Shown: in pieces, positions 1-7,544 of the stretch
Layout: each line of letters opens with the position of its first letter
Numbering within the stretch: the first letter of the stretch is position 1
Source of the DNA: Gammaproteobacteria bacterium
GTDB taxonomy: Bacteria; Pseudomonadota; Gammaproteobacteria; Arenicellales; Poriferihabitantaceae
Direction of reading: 5' to 3'
Length of the DNA: 13,051 nt
NCBI GenBank assembly: GCA_024679435.1
Contig: JAIBDK010000027.1
Span: 1 to 13,051, forward strand
Notes under the pieces: generated by a model
What the model saw: only the letters and a program-made list of their open reading frames with translations
What the model was told of the DNA's origin: nothing
Databases searched by the model: none
Position numbers and translations under genes: made by a program

Positions 1-1
1 A

Positions 2-619
2 GATCTTGTGGGTTCATTCAAAAATGTCCGTTCCAGCCTGATTATTATTTCACCGTATTTTGTCCCGGGAAAGGAGGGCACATTATTTCTTTCTGACCTC
101 GCTCGTAACGGTATTCGCGTAAAAGTTTTAACCAATTCTCTGTCATCAACTGACGTAGCGGTGGTTCATGCTGGATACATTAAGTATCGTAAGGATCTCT
201 TGAAGGCCGGCGTAGAAATTCACGAAGTTCAAAGCAACAGCCTGAAACCTCATGTTGGAAACTGGAATGGTTCGTCTTCAGCAAGTTTGCACAGCAAGGC
301 GTTTATCTTTGATGACGAGGAAGTTTTTGTCGGGTCTCTTAACCTTGATCCGAGGTCAGTCTACGAGAACTCCGAAATTGGTCTGCTGATCAAGTCCTCG
401 AAAATTGCCCGTGAGTTAACAGATTGGTACGAGGACTATTCAATCAACAACTCTTATCGAGTTTTCCTGGCTGACAGCTGGTCGGGAATGAAACTCACCA
501 GATGGCACCTGCCGGGATCTCCGGACTCGCCGGTCCTGAAAAACGAACCCGACAGTGGAATATTACTTAGAGCCGGCATTCATCTGATCCGGTTTCTGCC
601 AATCGAATCACAACTCTGA
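2..619 (+). CDS. clsC: ClsC-type cardiolipin synthase / phospholipase D family protein, C-terminal part (5' end cut by window)
   Basis: This is the C-terminal half of a phospholipase D superfamily enzyme that makes cardiolipin from phospholipids at the inner membrane. The reading frame is open from base 2, so the true start lies outside the window, and the GTG at base 8 is an internal Val. What remains (about 205 residues) carries the second HKD motif: His, Lys and Asp in LHSKAFIFD around residues 96-104 of the fragment, followed by GSLNLDPRS. The stretches SPYFVPG, LTNSL and DVAVVHAGY, and an ending close to LPIES, match my memory of E. coli ClsC (YmdC) along its whole C-terminal half, which separates it from ClsA and ClsB. 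E. coli ClsC has about 470 residues, so roughly half is missing. No partner gene such as ymdB is visible. It converges on ygiQ across 67 bp holding only a weak CGGCT/AGCCG inverted repeat. Family certain; the ClsC subfamily is likely. Confidence 0.88.
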   Translation, partial: DLVGSFKNVRSSLIIISPYFVPGKEGTLFLSDLARNGIRVKVLTNSLSSTDVAVVHAGYIKYRKDLLKAGVEIHEVQSNSLKPHVGNWNGSSSASLHSKAFIFDDEEVFVGSLNLDPRSVYENSEIGLLIKSSKIARELTDWYEDYSINNSYRVFLADSWSGMKLTRWHLPGSPDSPVLKNEPDSGILLRAGIHLIRFLPIESQL

Positions 620-686
620 AGTAAAAAATGACTCTGCGCACGGCTGATTGATTTTAATATAGCCGCAAATAAAGTGGCAGCTTCCG

Positions 687-2867
687 TTACCGTTTTGCTC
701 GGGGCGGCAGTCCCAAATGCTGAGTTAGAATTTTTCCTTTCAAAGATTTGCTCCGCTTATTTGTATTTCCATTTTTCCGTCTCGGACTCTTACATCCAAC
801 ACGTAACCCGGGCTGCTCTGCAGGCACTAGATGCGCTCTGGTATTACCAATTAAATCTTCTCTACCCAGTTTTTGAAGTGCCTCCCGGATCATTGGCCAA
901 TTATCCGGATCATGATAGCGCAGAAATGCTTTATGCAGCCGGCGTTGCCTGTCACCTTTCGCTGTTTCCACTGCTTCGCTCTCCTTGCTCACCTTTTTTA
1001 GAGGATTTTTGCCCGTGTGGTACATCGCTGTTGCGGTAGCCATTGGCGAAGGATAGAAATTCTGCACCTGATCGGCTTTGAATCCATTGGCCTTCAACCA
1101 GATCGCCAAATTCATCATATCCTCTTCCGTAGTGCCGGGATGCGCAGCGATAAAATAAGGTATCAGATATTGTTTCTTGCCTGCTTTTTCAGAAAACTTT
1201 TCGAATAACTCCTTGAATCGATTATAGCTTCCCATACCCGGCTTCATCATTTTTGACAGCGGTCCTGATTCTGTGTGCTCCGGTGCAATTTTTAAATATC
1301 CACCGACATGATGGGTTACCAGCTCTTCAACGTATTCAGGGGACTCTACGGCAAGGTCATATCGCAAACCTGAAGCAATTAGTACTTTCTTGACCCCTTT
1401 AATATTTCTTGCTCTTTTATACAAGCTGATAAGCGCGGAGTGGTCCGTATTCAGATTTTCGCAGATTTTCGGATACACGCAGGATGGTCTTCGGCATGCC
1501 GATTCAATCTGCCGGGATTTACAGGCAATACGATACATATTCGCCGTAGGACCACCAAGATCAGAGACCACACCAGTGAATCCGGGAACCTTGTCCCGCA
1601 TCTCCTCAATTTCTCGAATTATCGAATCTTCAGAGCGATTCTGGATAATCCGGCCCTCGTGCTCGGTAATAGAACAAAAAGTGCATCCGCCGAAACAGCC
1701 ACGCATAATATTCACCGAGAAGCGAATCATCTCGTAGGCAGGAATCCGGCTGCCATGATATTTTGGATGGGGGACTCTGGCATATTCAAGACCGAAAATA
1801 TAGTCCATCTCTTCGGTTGTCAGTGGAATCGGAGGCGGGTTAAACCATATTTTCTGCCCCCCCTGGTTCTGCACCAAAGGACGGGCATTTCCAGGGTTTG
1901 TTTCTAAATGAAGCACCCGATTGGCATGAGCATACAGCACCGGATCACGGGACACGTCATTGAAAGACGGCATCCTGATCACGGCATTCATTCTTCCCTT
2001 AAGCTTTTCCTGAACCCGCTGGCGTTTATCACTAAAAGAAACAGTGACAGATTTCTTTGGTGTGTCACTCTCTTTTTTGTCACAAACCTCATTTTGAGAA
2101 TACTCATAAGGATTAATTCTTTTCTCGAGCCTTCCCGGCTTATCTACATTGGTAGAGTCGACGACCTGCCAGTGATCCGGGATTTCATCAATAAAAAAAG
2201 CCGTACCGCGAATATCATTGATTGTGGAAATATCTTCACCCAAGGATAGTCTGTGAGCAACTTCGACTATCGCGCGCTCCGCATTTCCAAACAGCAGCAA
2301 ATCAGCCTTGGCATCTGCCAGGATCGATCTCCTGACCTTATCCTGCCAATAGTCGTAGTGAGCAATCCGCCTCAATGAAGCCTCAATTCCACCAATAACA
2401 ACGGGCACATCACGATACGCCTCCCGACATCGTTGGGAATAGACAATAGAGCAACGATCTGGGCGCTTACCGCCAATATCGCCCGGCGTATAGGCGTCAT
2501 CTGAACGAATTTTCCGGTCTGCCGTATAGCGATTTATCATTGAATCCATATTGCCCGCAGTAACTCCAAAAAAAAGATTTGGCCGGCCCAGAATCTTGAA
2601 GGGTTTACTGGATTGCCATTGTGGCTGGTCTATTATGCCGACCCTGAACCCCTGAGCCTCTAAAAGACGACCGATAATAGCCATCCCAAAGCTTGGATGG
2701 TCCACATAGGCATCACCGGTAACAATAATAATATCGCAACTGTCCCAGCCAAGAATTTCCATCTCTTCCCGGGTGGTAGGGAGAAACGAGGCTATGCCAA
2801 AGCATTCCGCCCAATACATCGGGTATTGATTCAAAGGTTTAGGCTGGATTGAAACGGCTGAATGCAT
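687..2867 (-). CDS. ygiQ: YgiQ-family radical SAM protein
   Basis: The 726-residue product matches E. coli YgiQ (about 739 aa) nearly end to end. The N-terminal domain, roughly residues 15-230, includes WDSCDIIIVTGDAYVDHPSF and GVTAGNMDSMINRYTADR. The radical SAM core follows, with the CxxxCxxC cluster ligands Cys391, Cys395 and Cys398 in RGCFGGCTFC; these should bind a [4Fe-4S] cluster that cleaves S-adenosylmethionine. Further cysteines in the CRRPSC and CVYPKIC stretch may bind a second metal site; that is inference. The C-terminal tail (about residue 690 on) is basic and looks disordered. The ATG start is supported by AGGAG five bases upstream. The reaction of this family is not known to me. 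The gene is monocistronic, divergent from ppnN and convergent with clsC. The identification rests on strong full-length similarity. Confidence 0.95.
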   Translation of the reverse strand: MHSAVSIQPKPLNQYPMYWAECFGIASFLPTTREEMEILGWDSCDIIIVTGDAYVDHPSFGMAIIGRLLEAQGFRVGIIDQPQWQSSKPFKILGRPNLFFGVTAGNMDSMINRYTADRKIRSDDAYTPGDIGGKRPDRCSIVYSQRCREAYRDVPVVIGGIEASLRRIAHYDYWQDKVRRSILADAKADLLLFGNAERAIVEVAHRLSLGEDISTINDIRGTAFFIDEIPDHWQVVDSTNVDKPGRLEKRINPYEYSQNEVCDKKESDTPKKSVTVSFSDKRQRVQEKLKGRMNAVIRMPSFNDVSRDPVLYAHANRVLHLETNPGNARPLVQNQGGQKIWFNPPPIPLTTEEMDYIFGLEYARVPHPKYHGSRIPAYEMIRFSVNIMRGCFGGCTFCSITEHEGRIIQNRSEDSIIREIEEMRDKVPGFTGVVSDLGGPTANMYRIACKSRQIESACRRPSCVYPKICENLNTDHSALISLYKRARNIKGVKKVLIASGLRYDLAVESPEYVEELVTHHVGGYLKIAPEHTESGPLSKMMKPGMGSYNRFKELFEKFSEKAGKKQYLIPYFIAAHPGTTEEDMMNLAIWLKANGFKADQVQNFYPSPMATATAMYHTGKNPLKKVSKESEAVETAKGDRQRRLHKAFLRYHDPDNWPMIREALQKLGREDLIGNTRAHLVPAEQPGLRVGCKSPRRKNGNTNKRSKSLKGKILTQHLGLPPRAKR

Positions 2868-2992
2868 GGAAACTCCTGATAGAACCCGATCTTACCGAAA
2901 ACCATGATCCACCGGGAGATAAACCCGTAAAATATAACTATCTGTAACAATTGGTCTATAAACTGACCGGCAAATAATTCAGGAGAGTTCCA
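2868..2992. promoter_or_regulatory. Divergent intergenic region of ygiQ and ppnN
   Basis: These 125 bp separate two divergent genes and must hold both promoters. The centre (about 2925-2965) is AT-rich. A TATAAA at 2957-2962 could be a -10 for ppnN, but the hexamer 17 bases upstream (ATAACT) is not a recognisable -35. I therefore make no promoter call and see no operator palindrome. Confidence 0.4.
2873..2877 (-). promoter_or_regulatory. Shine-Dalgarno of ygiQ
   Basis: On the minus strand AGGAG lies five bases before the ATG at 2867-2865. It fixes the start and is one of the two clear ribosome binding sites in the window. Confidence 0.75.
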
Positions 2993-2995
2993 TTG
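2981..2995 (+). promoter_or_regulatory. Shine-Dalgarno and TTG start of ppnN
   Basis: AGGAG at 2981-2985 lies seven bases before the TTG at 2993-2995. The first ATG in frame, at 3032, has no properly spaced site. The TTG also gives an N-terminus of about the length of E. coli PpnN, so a TTG start is the best reading. Confidence 0.75.
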
Positions 2996-4366
2996 GCAGC
3001 ATCCATTACAACGAAAGTCTATCCCGCAGGAATGCTCAACACACTCAGTCATCGTGAAGTAGAAAGGCTTCATGATGCAAGTCAGGGCAATCTCGCGGAG
3101 TTACTTCACCGATGCGCCCTGGCCGTTCTGAGTTCAGGCGGATACAGTGATGATGCAGAAGCATTATTAAAAGAATTTCAGGATTTCAGAATTGACGTAG
3201 AACAGGTTAACCGAGGGCTGCGAATGCAATTGTCCAACGCACCGGCTACCGCTTTTGTTGATGGGAAAATTATAGAAGGCGTCAGGGAACAGCTTTCATC
3301 TCTTATAAGAGACCTGGTTTATTACGACAGTGAGATCAAGGCCATGCCGCAACATGACCTAAACTCATCACAGGGGATAACTAACACTGTATTTGAAATA
3401 TTGCGGAACGCCGATACGATGAAACCCCAAATTGATCCAAACCTTGTAGTTTGTTGGGGAGGGCATTCAATTGGTCCTGTGGAATATGACTATACCAAAG
3501 AGTGCGGTTATGAACTCGGGCTGCGCAAGCTCAACATTATTACAGGATGCGGGCCTGGCGCCATGAAAGGCCCCATGAAGGGAGCTAATATCGCTCATGC
3601 CAAGCAGAGACTGGAAACCTGCCGATATGTTGGTATTTCGGAACCAGGCATTATTGCAGCAGAATCTCCCAACGCCATGGTCAATGAGCTGATTATCATG
3701 CCAGATATCGAAAAGCGCCTGGAGGCATTTGTTCGACTGGGGCACGGGGTAATCATTTTTCCCGGAGGGGTCGGAACGACAGAGGAGATTCTTTACCTGC
3801 TTGGAATTCTTCTCAACCCCGATAATCAAGACCTCCCGTTTCCCATGATCCTCACCGGACCTCAGGAATCTGCAGGCTACTTTAAACAAATAGATGATTT
3901 TATTCGACTTACTCTGGGGCCTGAAGCCTGTAAGCGATATAAGATTATTATTGGTAATCCCAGAACAGTCGCTAAGAGCATGATCCGCGGGATTAAAAAA
4001 GTTCGGTTTCACCGGATACAAAACAATGACGCTTTTTACTTTAACTGGCTGCTGAAAATAAGTCAGGGATTTCAAACCCCCTTTGTACCCAACCATCAGA
4101 ACATGGCCGCACTGCAAATAGATCCATCGCTACCAACCCATCAACTTGCCGCCAACCTTAGGTGTCTGTTTTCCGGAATTGTAGCCGGCAATGTTAAACC
4201 TGAAGGCTTAAAGGCAGTTCGAAAACATGGACGGTACATAATTGACGGCGATCCTGACATCATGGTTGCCATGGATGAACTGCTTCGAAGTTTCATAGCA
4301 GATGGCCGAATGAAACTGCCCGGAGAAAATTCCTACACCCCCTGCTACACGGTTAAAATTCGCTGA
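2993..4366 (+). CDS. ppnN: Pyrimidine/purine nucleotide 5'-monophosphate nucleosidase (LOG family)
   Basis: The 457-residue product matches E. coli PpnN (YgdH, about 454 aa). PpnN hydrolyses nucleoside 5'-monophosphates to free base and ribose 5-phosphate and, in E. coli, is regulated by (p)ppGpp. The N-terminal domain (residues 1-145) carries LAVLSSGGYSDDAEALL and AFVDGKII. The Rossmann-like LOG domain follows, with WGGHSIG (155-161), GCGPGAMKGPMKGA (185-198) and the signature PGGVGTTEE (257-265), whose Glu residues are the family's catalytic type. The C-terminal part (about 340-457) is the extra domain typical of PpnN and absent from short LOG cytokinin-type enzymes. The gene starts with TTG. 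It ends 15 bp from the end of mnmG, facing it, with no clear terminator between them. Whether the ppGpp site is conserved was not checked. Confidence 0.94.
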   Translation: MAASITTKVYPAGMLNTLSHREVERLHDASQGNLAELLHRCALAVLSSGGYSDDAEALLKEFQDFRIDVEQVNRGLRMQLSNAPATAFVDGKIIEGVREQLSSLIRDLVYYDSEIKAMPQHDLNSSQGITNTVFEILRNADTMKPQIDPNLVVCWGGHSIGPVEYDYTKECGYELGLRKLNIITGCGPGAMKGPMKGANIAHAKQRLETCRYVGISEPGIIAAESPNAMVNELIIMPDIEKRLEAFVRLGHGVIIFPGGVGTTEEILYLLGILLNPDNQDLPFPMILTGPQESAGYFKQIDDFIRLTLGPEACKRYKIIIGNPRTVAKSMIRGIKKVRFHRIQNNDAFYFNWLLKISQGFQTPFVPNHQNMAALQIDPSLPTHQLAANLRCLFSGIVAGNVKPEGLKAVRKHGRYIIDGDPDIMVAMDELLRSFIADGRMKLPGENSYTPCYTVKIR

Positions 4367-4381
4367 GCATCCGTGTTTTGA

Positions 4382-6262
4382 TCAAGCCGCTCTCTGGATT
4401 TTTTTGATATGCACCAGAAGTAAGGAAATTGCCGCGGGCGTCACCCCCGGAATTCGTGAAGCCTGACCCACCGTTTGTGGGCGGATTTCAAGAAGCTTTT
4501 GCTGGACCTCTGCCGATAATCCTCGAACCGAATTGAAATCCAGTGACGTCGGGATTTGCATATTATCACTCTTTCGAAGACGCTCTATTTCAGTCACCTG
4601 ACGTTCGATATAGCCACTATAGCGGGCCTGAATTTCTAATTGCCGAATCGTCTGCTCGTCTTCAAGAGGAGATTCCAGCTGCGCCAACCTCACCAGCGCC
4701 CGATAATTAACTTCGGGTCTTCTTAGCAGATCCATCAGATTCGCTTCCCGTTGCAAAGGCTGGCCAAGGACTTCACGGATTTTTACGGAGCTGGTTGTTT
4801 CCGGTCGAATCCAGGTTTTTTCTAAACGTGTTTTCTCTTTTTCAATACTTGACCGCTTAATTTCAAACGCTAACATCCTGTGATCATCAACCAGCCCGAG
4901 ATCATGACCTCTCTGAGTCAGACGTAAATCAGCATTGTCTTCTCTTAATTGCAGGCGATACTCAGCCCGAGAAGTAAACATGCGATAGGGTTCAGCAGTA
5001 CCCTGGGTCACCAAATCATCAATCATCACGCCAATATAGGCTTCATTCCTCGCGGGACACCAAGGCTCTTCCTGTTTTACCTGGCGGGCTGCATTGAGTC
5101 CCGCTATCAACCCCTGACCCGCTGCTTCTTCGTATCCTGTTGTCCCGTTTATTTGCCCGGCGAAAAACAAGCCATTTATACACTTGGTTTCCAGCGAGCT
5201 TTTCAGCCCTCGCGGATCAAAGAAATCATATTCAATGGCATAGCCTGCCCGGGTAATAAGCGCATTTTCAAAACCTTTTATACTGCGGACATAGTCTAAT
5301 TGAACGTCGAAAGGAAGGCTCGTCGAAATTCCGTTTGGATATACTTCTGTGGTATTCAAACCTTCAGGTTCGATAAAAATCTGGTGACTATTCTGTTCCG
5401 AAAATCGCACCACTTTATCCTCAATAGAAGGACAATATCTTGGGCCCACACCTTCAATAACACCACTATACATTGGCGAGCGATCCAGAGCAGCTCGAAT
5501 AATATCGTGGGTCCGTTCATTGGTATGGGTAATGTGACAGTGGATTTGCCGCGGGTGTTCCTCAACAGAACCAATATATGAAAATATCGGCATTGGATTG
5601 TCGCCAGGTTGATCCTGCAAATGCTGATAATCGATGGTTTTGCCGTCAATTCTCGGTGGTGTTCCCGTTTTCAACCTGTCAACATCCAGCGGCAACTCTC
5701 TTAGACGATTAGCCAGATCAATGGATGGTGGATCACCTGCCCGGCCACCACTTGCATTATCCAGACCAACATGAATTTTACCGTTTAGAAAAGTCCCCGT
5801 GGTGAGCACCACCGTTGGTGCGGTAAACTTAATTCCCAGCTGAGTTCGGACACCCCGCACCTCATCCCCTACCACGATCAGATCATCGACGGATTGTTGA
5901 AAGATAGTCAGATTAGGCTGGAATTCCACCGCTCTGCGAATGGCCATTTTGTACAATGCACGGTCAGCCTGAGCACGAGTGGCCTGAACAGCGGGCCCTT
6001 TTCGTGAATTGAGGATACGAAAATGTATTCCCGCCTGATCGATGGCACGTGCCATAATACCGCCAAGGGCGTCTATTTCTTTAACAATATGTCCTTTTCC
6101 AATTCCACCAATTGCGGGATTGCAGGACATTTGACCGATCGTTTCAATGTTGTGAGTGACCAGCAAGGTTCGACAATTCATTCTTGCAGATGCCAATGCG
6201 GCTTCGACACCCGCGTGCCCGCCCCCAATTACAATGACATCAAATTTTTCAGGATAATTCAT
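4382..6262 (-). CDS. mnmG: tRNA uridine 5-carboxymethylaminomethyl modification enzyme, FAD subunit
   Basis: MnmG (GidA) works with MnmE to add the carboxymethylaminomethyl group to C5 of the wobble uridine (U34) of certain tRNAs, using FAD, NADH and a folate carbon. At 626 residues it is close to the E. coli length (629). Visible features are the FAD dinucleotide fold GGGHAG at 13-18, a cysteine in MSCNPAIGG (Cys47), and the catalytic-type cysteine in GPRYCPSIEDK at Cys277, the same number as in E. coli. The alpha-helical C-terminal tRNA/MnmE-binding domain is complete. No good Shine-Dalgarno precedes the ATG. It is the last gene of the minus-strand block, separated from the upstream coiled-coil gene by 128 bp. 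In many relatives rsmG and parA/parB follow mnmG; here the next gene is ppnN, facing it. Confidence 0.97.
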   Translation of the reverse strand: MNYPEKFDVIVIGGGHAGVEAALASARMNCRTLLVTHNIETIGQMSCNPAIGGIGKGHIVKEIDALGGIMARAIDQAGIHFRILNSRKGPAVQATRAQADRALYKMAIRRAVEFQPNLTIFQQSVDDLIVVGDEVRGVRTQLGIKFTAPTVVLTTGTFLNGKIHVGLDNASGGRAGDPPSIDLANRLRELPLDVDRLKTGTPPRIDGKTIDYQHLQDQPGDNPMPIFSYIGSVEEHPRQIHCHITHTNERTHDIIRAALDRSPMYSGVIEGVGPRYCPSIEDKVVRFSEQNSHQIFIEPEGLNTTEVYPNGISTSLPFDVQLDYVRSIKGFENALITRAGYAIEYDFFDPRGLKSSLETKCINGLFFAGQINGTTGYEEAAGQGLIAGLNAARQVKQEEPWCPARNEAYIGVMIDDLVTQGTAEPYRMFTSRAEYRLQLREDNADLRLTQRGHDLGLVDDHRMLAFEIKRSSIEKEKTRLEKTWIRPETTSSVKIREVLGQPLQREANLMDLLRRPEVNYRALVRLAQLESPLEDEQTIRQLEIQARYSGYIERQVTEIERLRKSDNMQIPTSLDFNSVRGLSAEVQQKLLEIRPQTVGQASRIPGVTPAAISLLLVHIKKIQRAA

Positions 6263-6303
6263 AGTGGTAGTTTACTATGTAACAGGAATACCGTGTAATC
6301 AGG

Positions 6304-6339
6304 GTACGCGACTCTATCCCAGCTGGTAATGGTGCGTAC
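6304..6339. repeat. Nested inverted repeat upstream of mnmG
   Basis: GTACGC at 6304-6309 and GCGTAC at 6334-6339 flank the 8-bp palindrome CCAGCTGG at 6319-6326, all with nearly the same centre. It lies in the 128-bp gap between the coiled-coil gene and mnmG. It may be an operator, a leader hairpin, or chance. No U-run follows on either strand, so it is not a rho-independent terminator. Confidence 0.35.
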
Positions 6340-6390
6340 GATCTTCGGCCAACTCGTAATTTCAGACTATGACAACTGGGCGCACAGCGA

Positions 6391-7536
6391 CTATTGCTGA
6401 TAATAGTAATCGAATTTTTGCAGGATATCATCGGTGAATTTCCACGCATCGTCGTGTGAAATATCGCTTTTTTCGGGAATGATTATCCGCGTATACAAGG
6501 CTTGACCATGCTGATCTTTCAAAATCTCCAACGCGCGCTCCAGTTCAGCTCTATTCAGATAAACGGAATCAACCTGATCAGGTTTCAGGATTTTGTACAG
6601 AAACTCTGACCCACTCTTTTCCAGCCAGATACTTACCACAACCTTACCGGCATCACTTCGGGCAGGCCTGATCAATTCCCGATACTTCTCGTCCAGAGAC
6701 TCATATTCTTGCTGAAGTGATCGATACTGAACATCAGAAGAATCGGCCCTGATTTGGAGCGCCTCGTTTTCTATTTCACGGGCTTTTATCAGCGTAATCA
6801 GCTTTTTAATTTCCTCAGCCGCAATTGAGTAAAGCTCTTCCGTACCCTCTTTCTCCTGCTGCAAACTGATTACTTCCCGAGACAAGTCCAGATTTTCCAC
6901 CTGAGTTTTCTCTAACAGAATTTTAACTTCTAATAACTGAATTGAAACGGTATCCAGTTTTTCTCCCAGAGTCTGACGGTCTGCAGTCAATGCCGAAATT
7001 TCCTGCGATGACGCCAATTTAAGACTGGACAATTTATCACTTAACTGCGTAATTCGACTATTAAGGGTTTGCTCATTTTCGACGAGTCTTTCAATTTCCA
7101 AATAAGCCTGGCTTTTTTCACCGCTCAACTGTGAGTTAGCGGATTCAAGTTCTCTGCGCAACGAAACCAGATTTGACAACTGATTCTCAAGTTTATTCTG
7201 ATCATCTGTCAGCAGGGAAATTTTTTCCAGCTCCGCTGAGAGACTTTTCTTTAATTTGTCTCTTTCACTCTGAGTATGTTCCAGAGACGACTCCAGAAGT
7301 GATTTTGCCTCAAACAGATCCTGATTTAGCGCCTTGGCTACTTCACGATCAGACATGGTATCCAGCAACTCTCGATCAAGTTCAGAATTCCGAACCATAA
7401 TGACGACAAGCGCCATTAGAAAAATCATAACGATGACCGTCATCACATCAGTAAATGAGGGCCATACACTGTCGTCACCTACACCCTGAGCACCATGTCC
7501 GACGCGTAAATCAATAAAACCGTTTGGGTCAGCCAT
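6391..7536 (-). CDS. MotB/TolR-like single-pass protein with long coiled coil and ExbD/TolR-like C-terminus
   Basis: I do not recognise a named family member. The 381-residue product has a short polar N-terminus (1-26) and one membrane helix at about 27-48. That helix begins WPSFTDVMTVIVMIF, like the plug-and-channel helix of MotB-type stators. Asp30 sits where the proton-binding Asp lies in MotB, TolR and ExbD. Residues about 52-290 are almost unbroken Glu/Lys/Leu/Gln/Ser-rich coiled coil. Residues about 295-381 alternate strands and helices (VVVSIWL, ELERALEIL, RIIIPE, AWKFTDDIL), resembling the small periplasmic domain of ExbD/TolR. No OmpA-type peptidoglycan-binding motif is visible. By homology the N-terminus is cytoplasmic and the rest periplasmic. 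It lies eight bases after the TolQ-like gene, so the two are surely cotranscribed and probably form one complex. The physiological role is unknown. Confidence 0.8.
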   Translation of the reverse strand: MADPNGFIDLRVGHGAQGVGDDSVWPSFTDVMTVIVMIFLMALVVIMVRNSELDRELLDTMSDREVAKALNQDLFEAKSLLESSLEHTQSERDKLKKSLSAELEKISLLTDDQNKLENQLSNLVSLRRELESANSQLSGEKSQAYLEIERLVENEQTLNSRITQLSDKLSSLKLASSQEISALTADRQTLGEKLDTVSIQLLEVKILLEKTQVENLDLSREVISLQQEKEGTEELYSIAAEEIKKLITLIKAREIENEALQIRADSSDVQYRSLQQEYESLDEKYRELIRPARSDAGKVVVSIWLEKSGSEFLYKILKPDQVDSVYLNRAELERALEILKDQHGQALYTRIIIPEKSDISHDDAWKFTDDILQKFDYYYQQ

Positions 7537-7544
7537 GGTGACGC

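Noticed and set aside
643..665. CGGCT/AGCCG hairpin between clsC and ygiQ as a bidirectional terminator
   Set aside because: The stem is only five bases with a 15-base loop and no proper U-run on either side.
3467..4117. 216-residue open frame antisense to ppnN
   Set aside because: It lies wholly within the clearly conserved ppnN and its composition is that of a reverse-strand shadow.
6249..6449. 66-residue minus-strand open frame spanning the gap between the coiled-coil gene and mnmG
   Set aside because: It begins inside the coiled-coil gene in another frame, ends inside mnmG, has a Cys/Ser/Arg-rich random composition and no ribosome binding site. Taken as noise.
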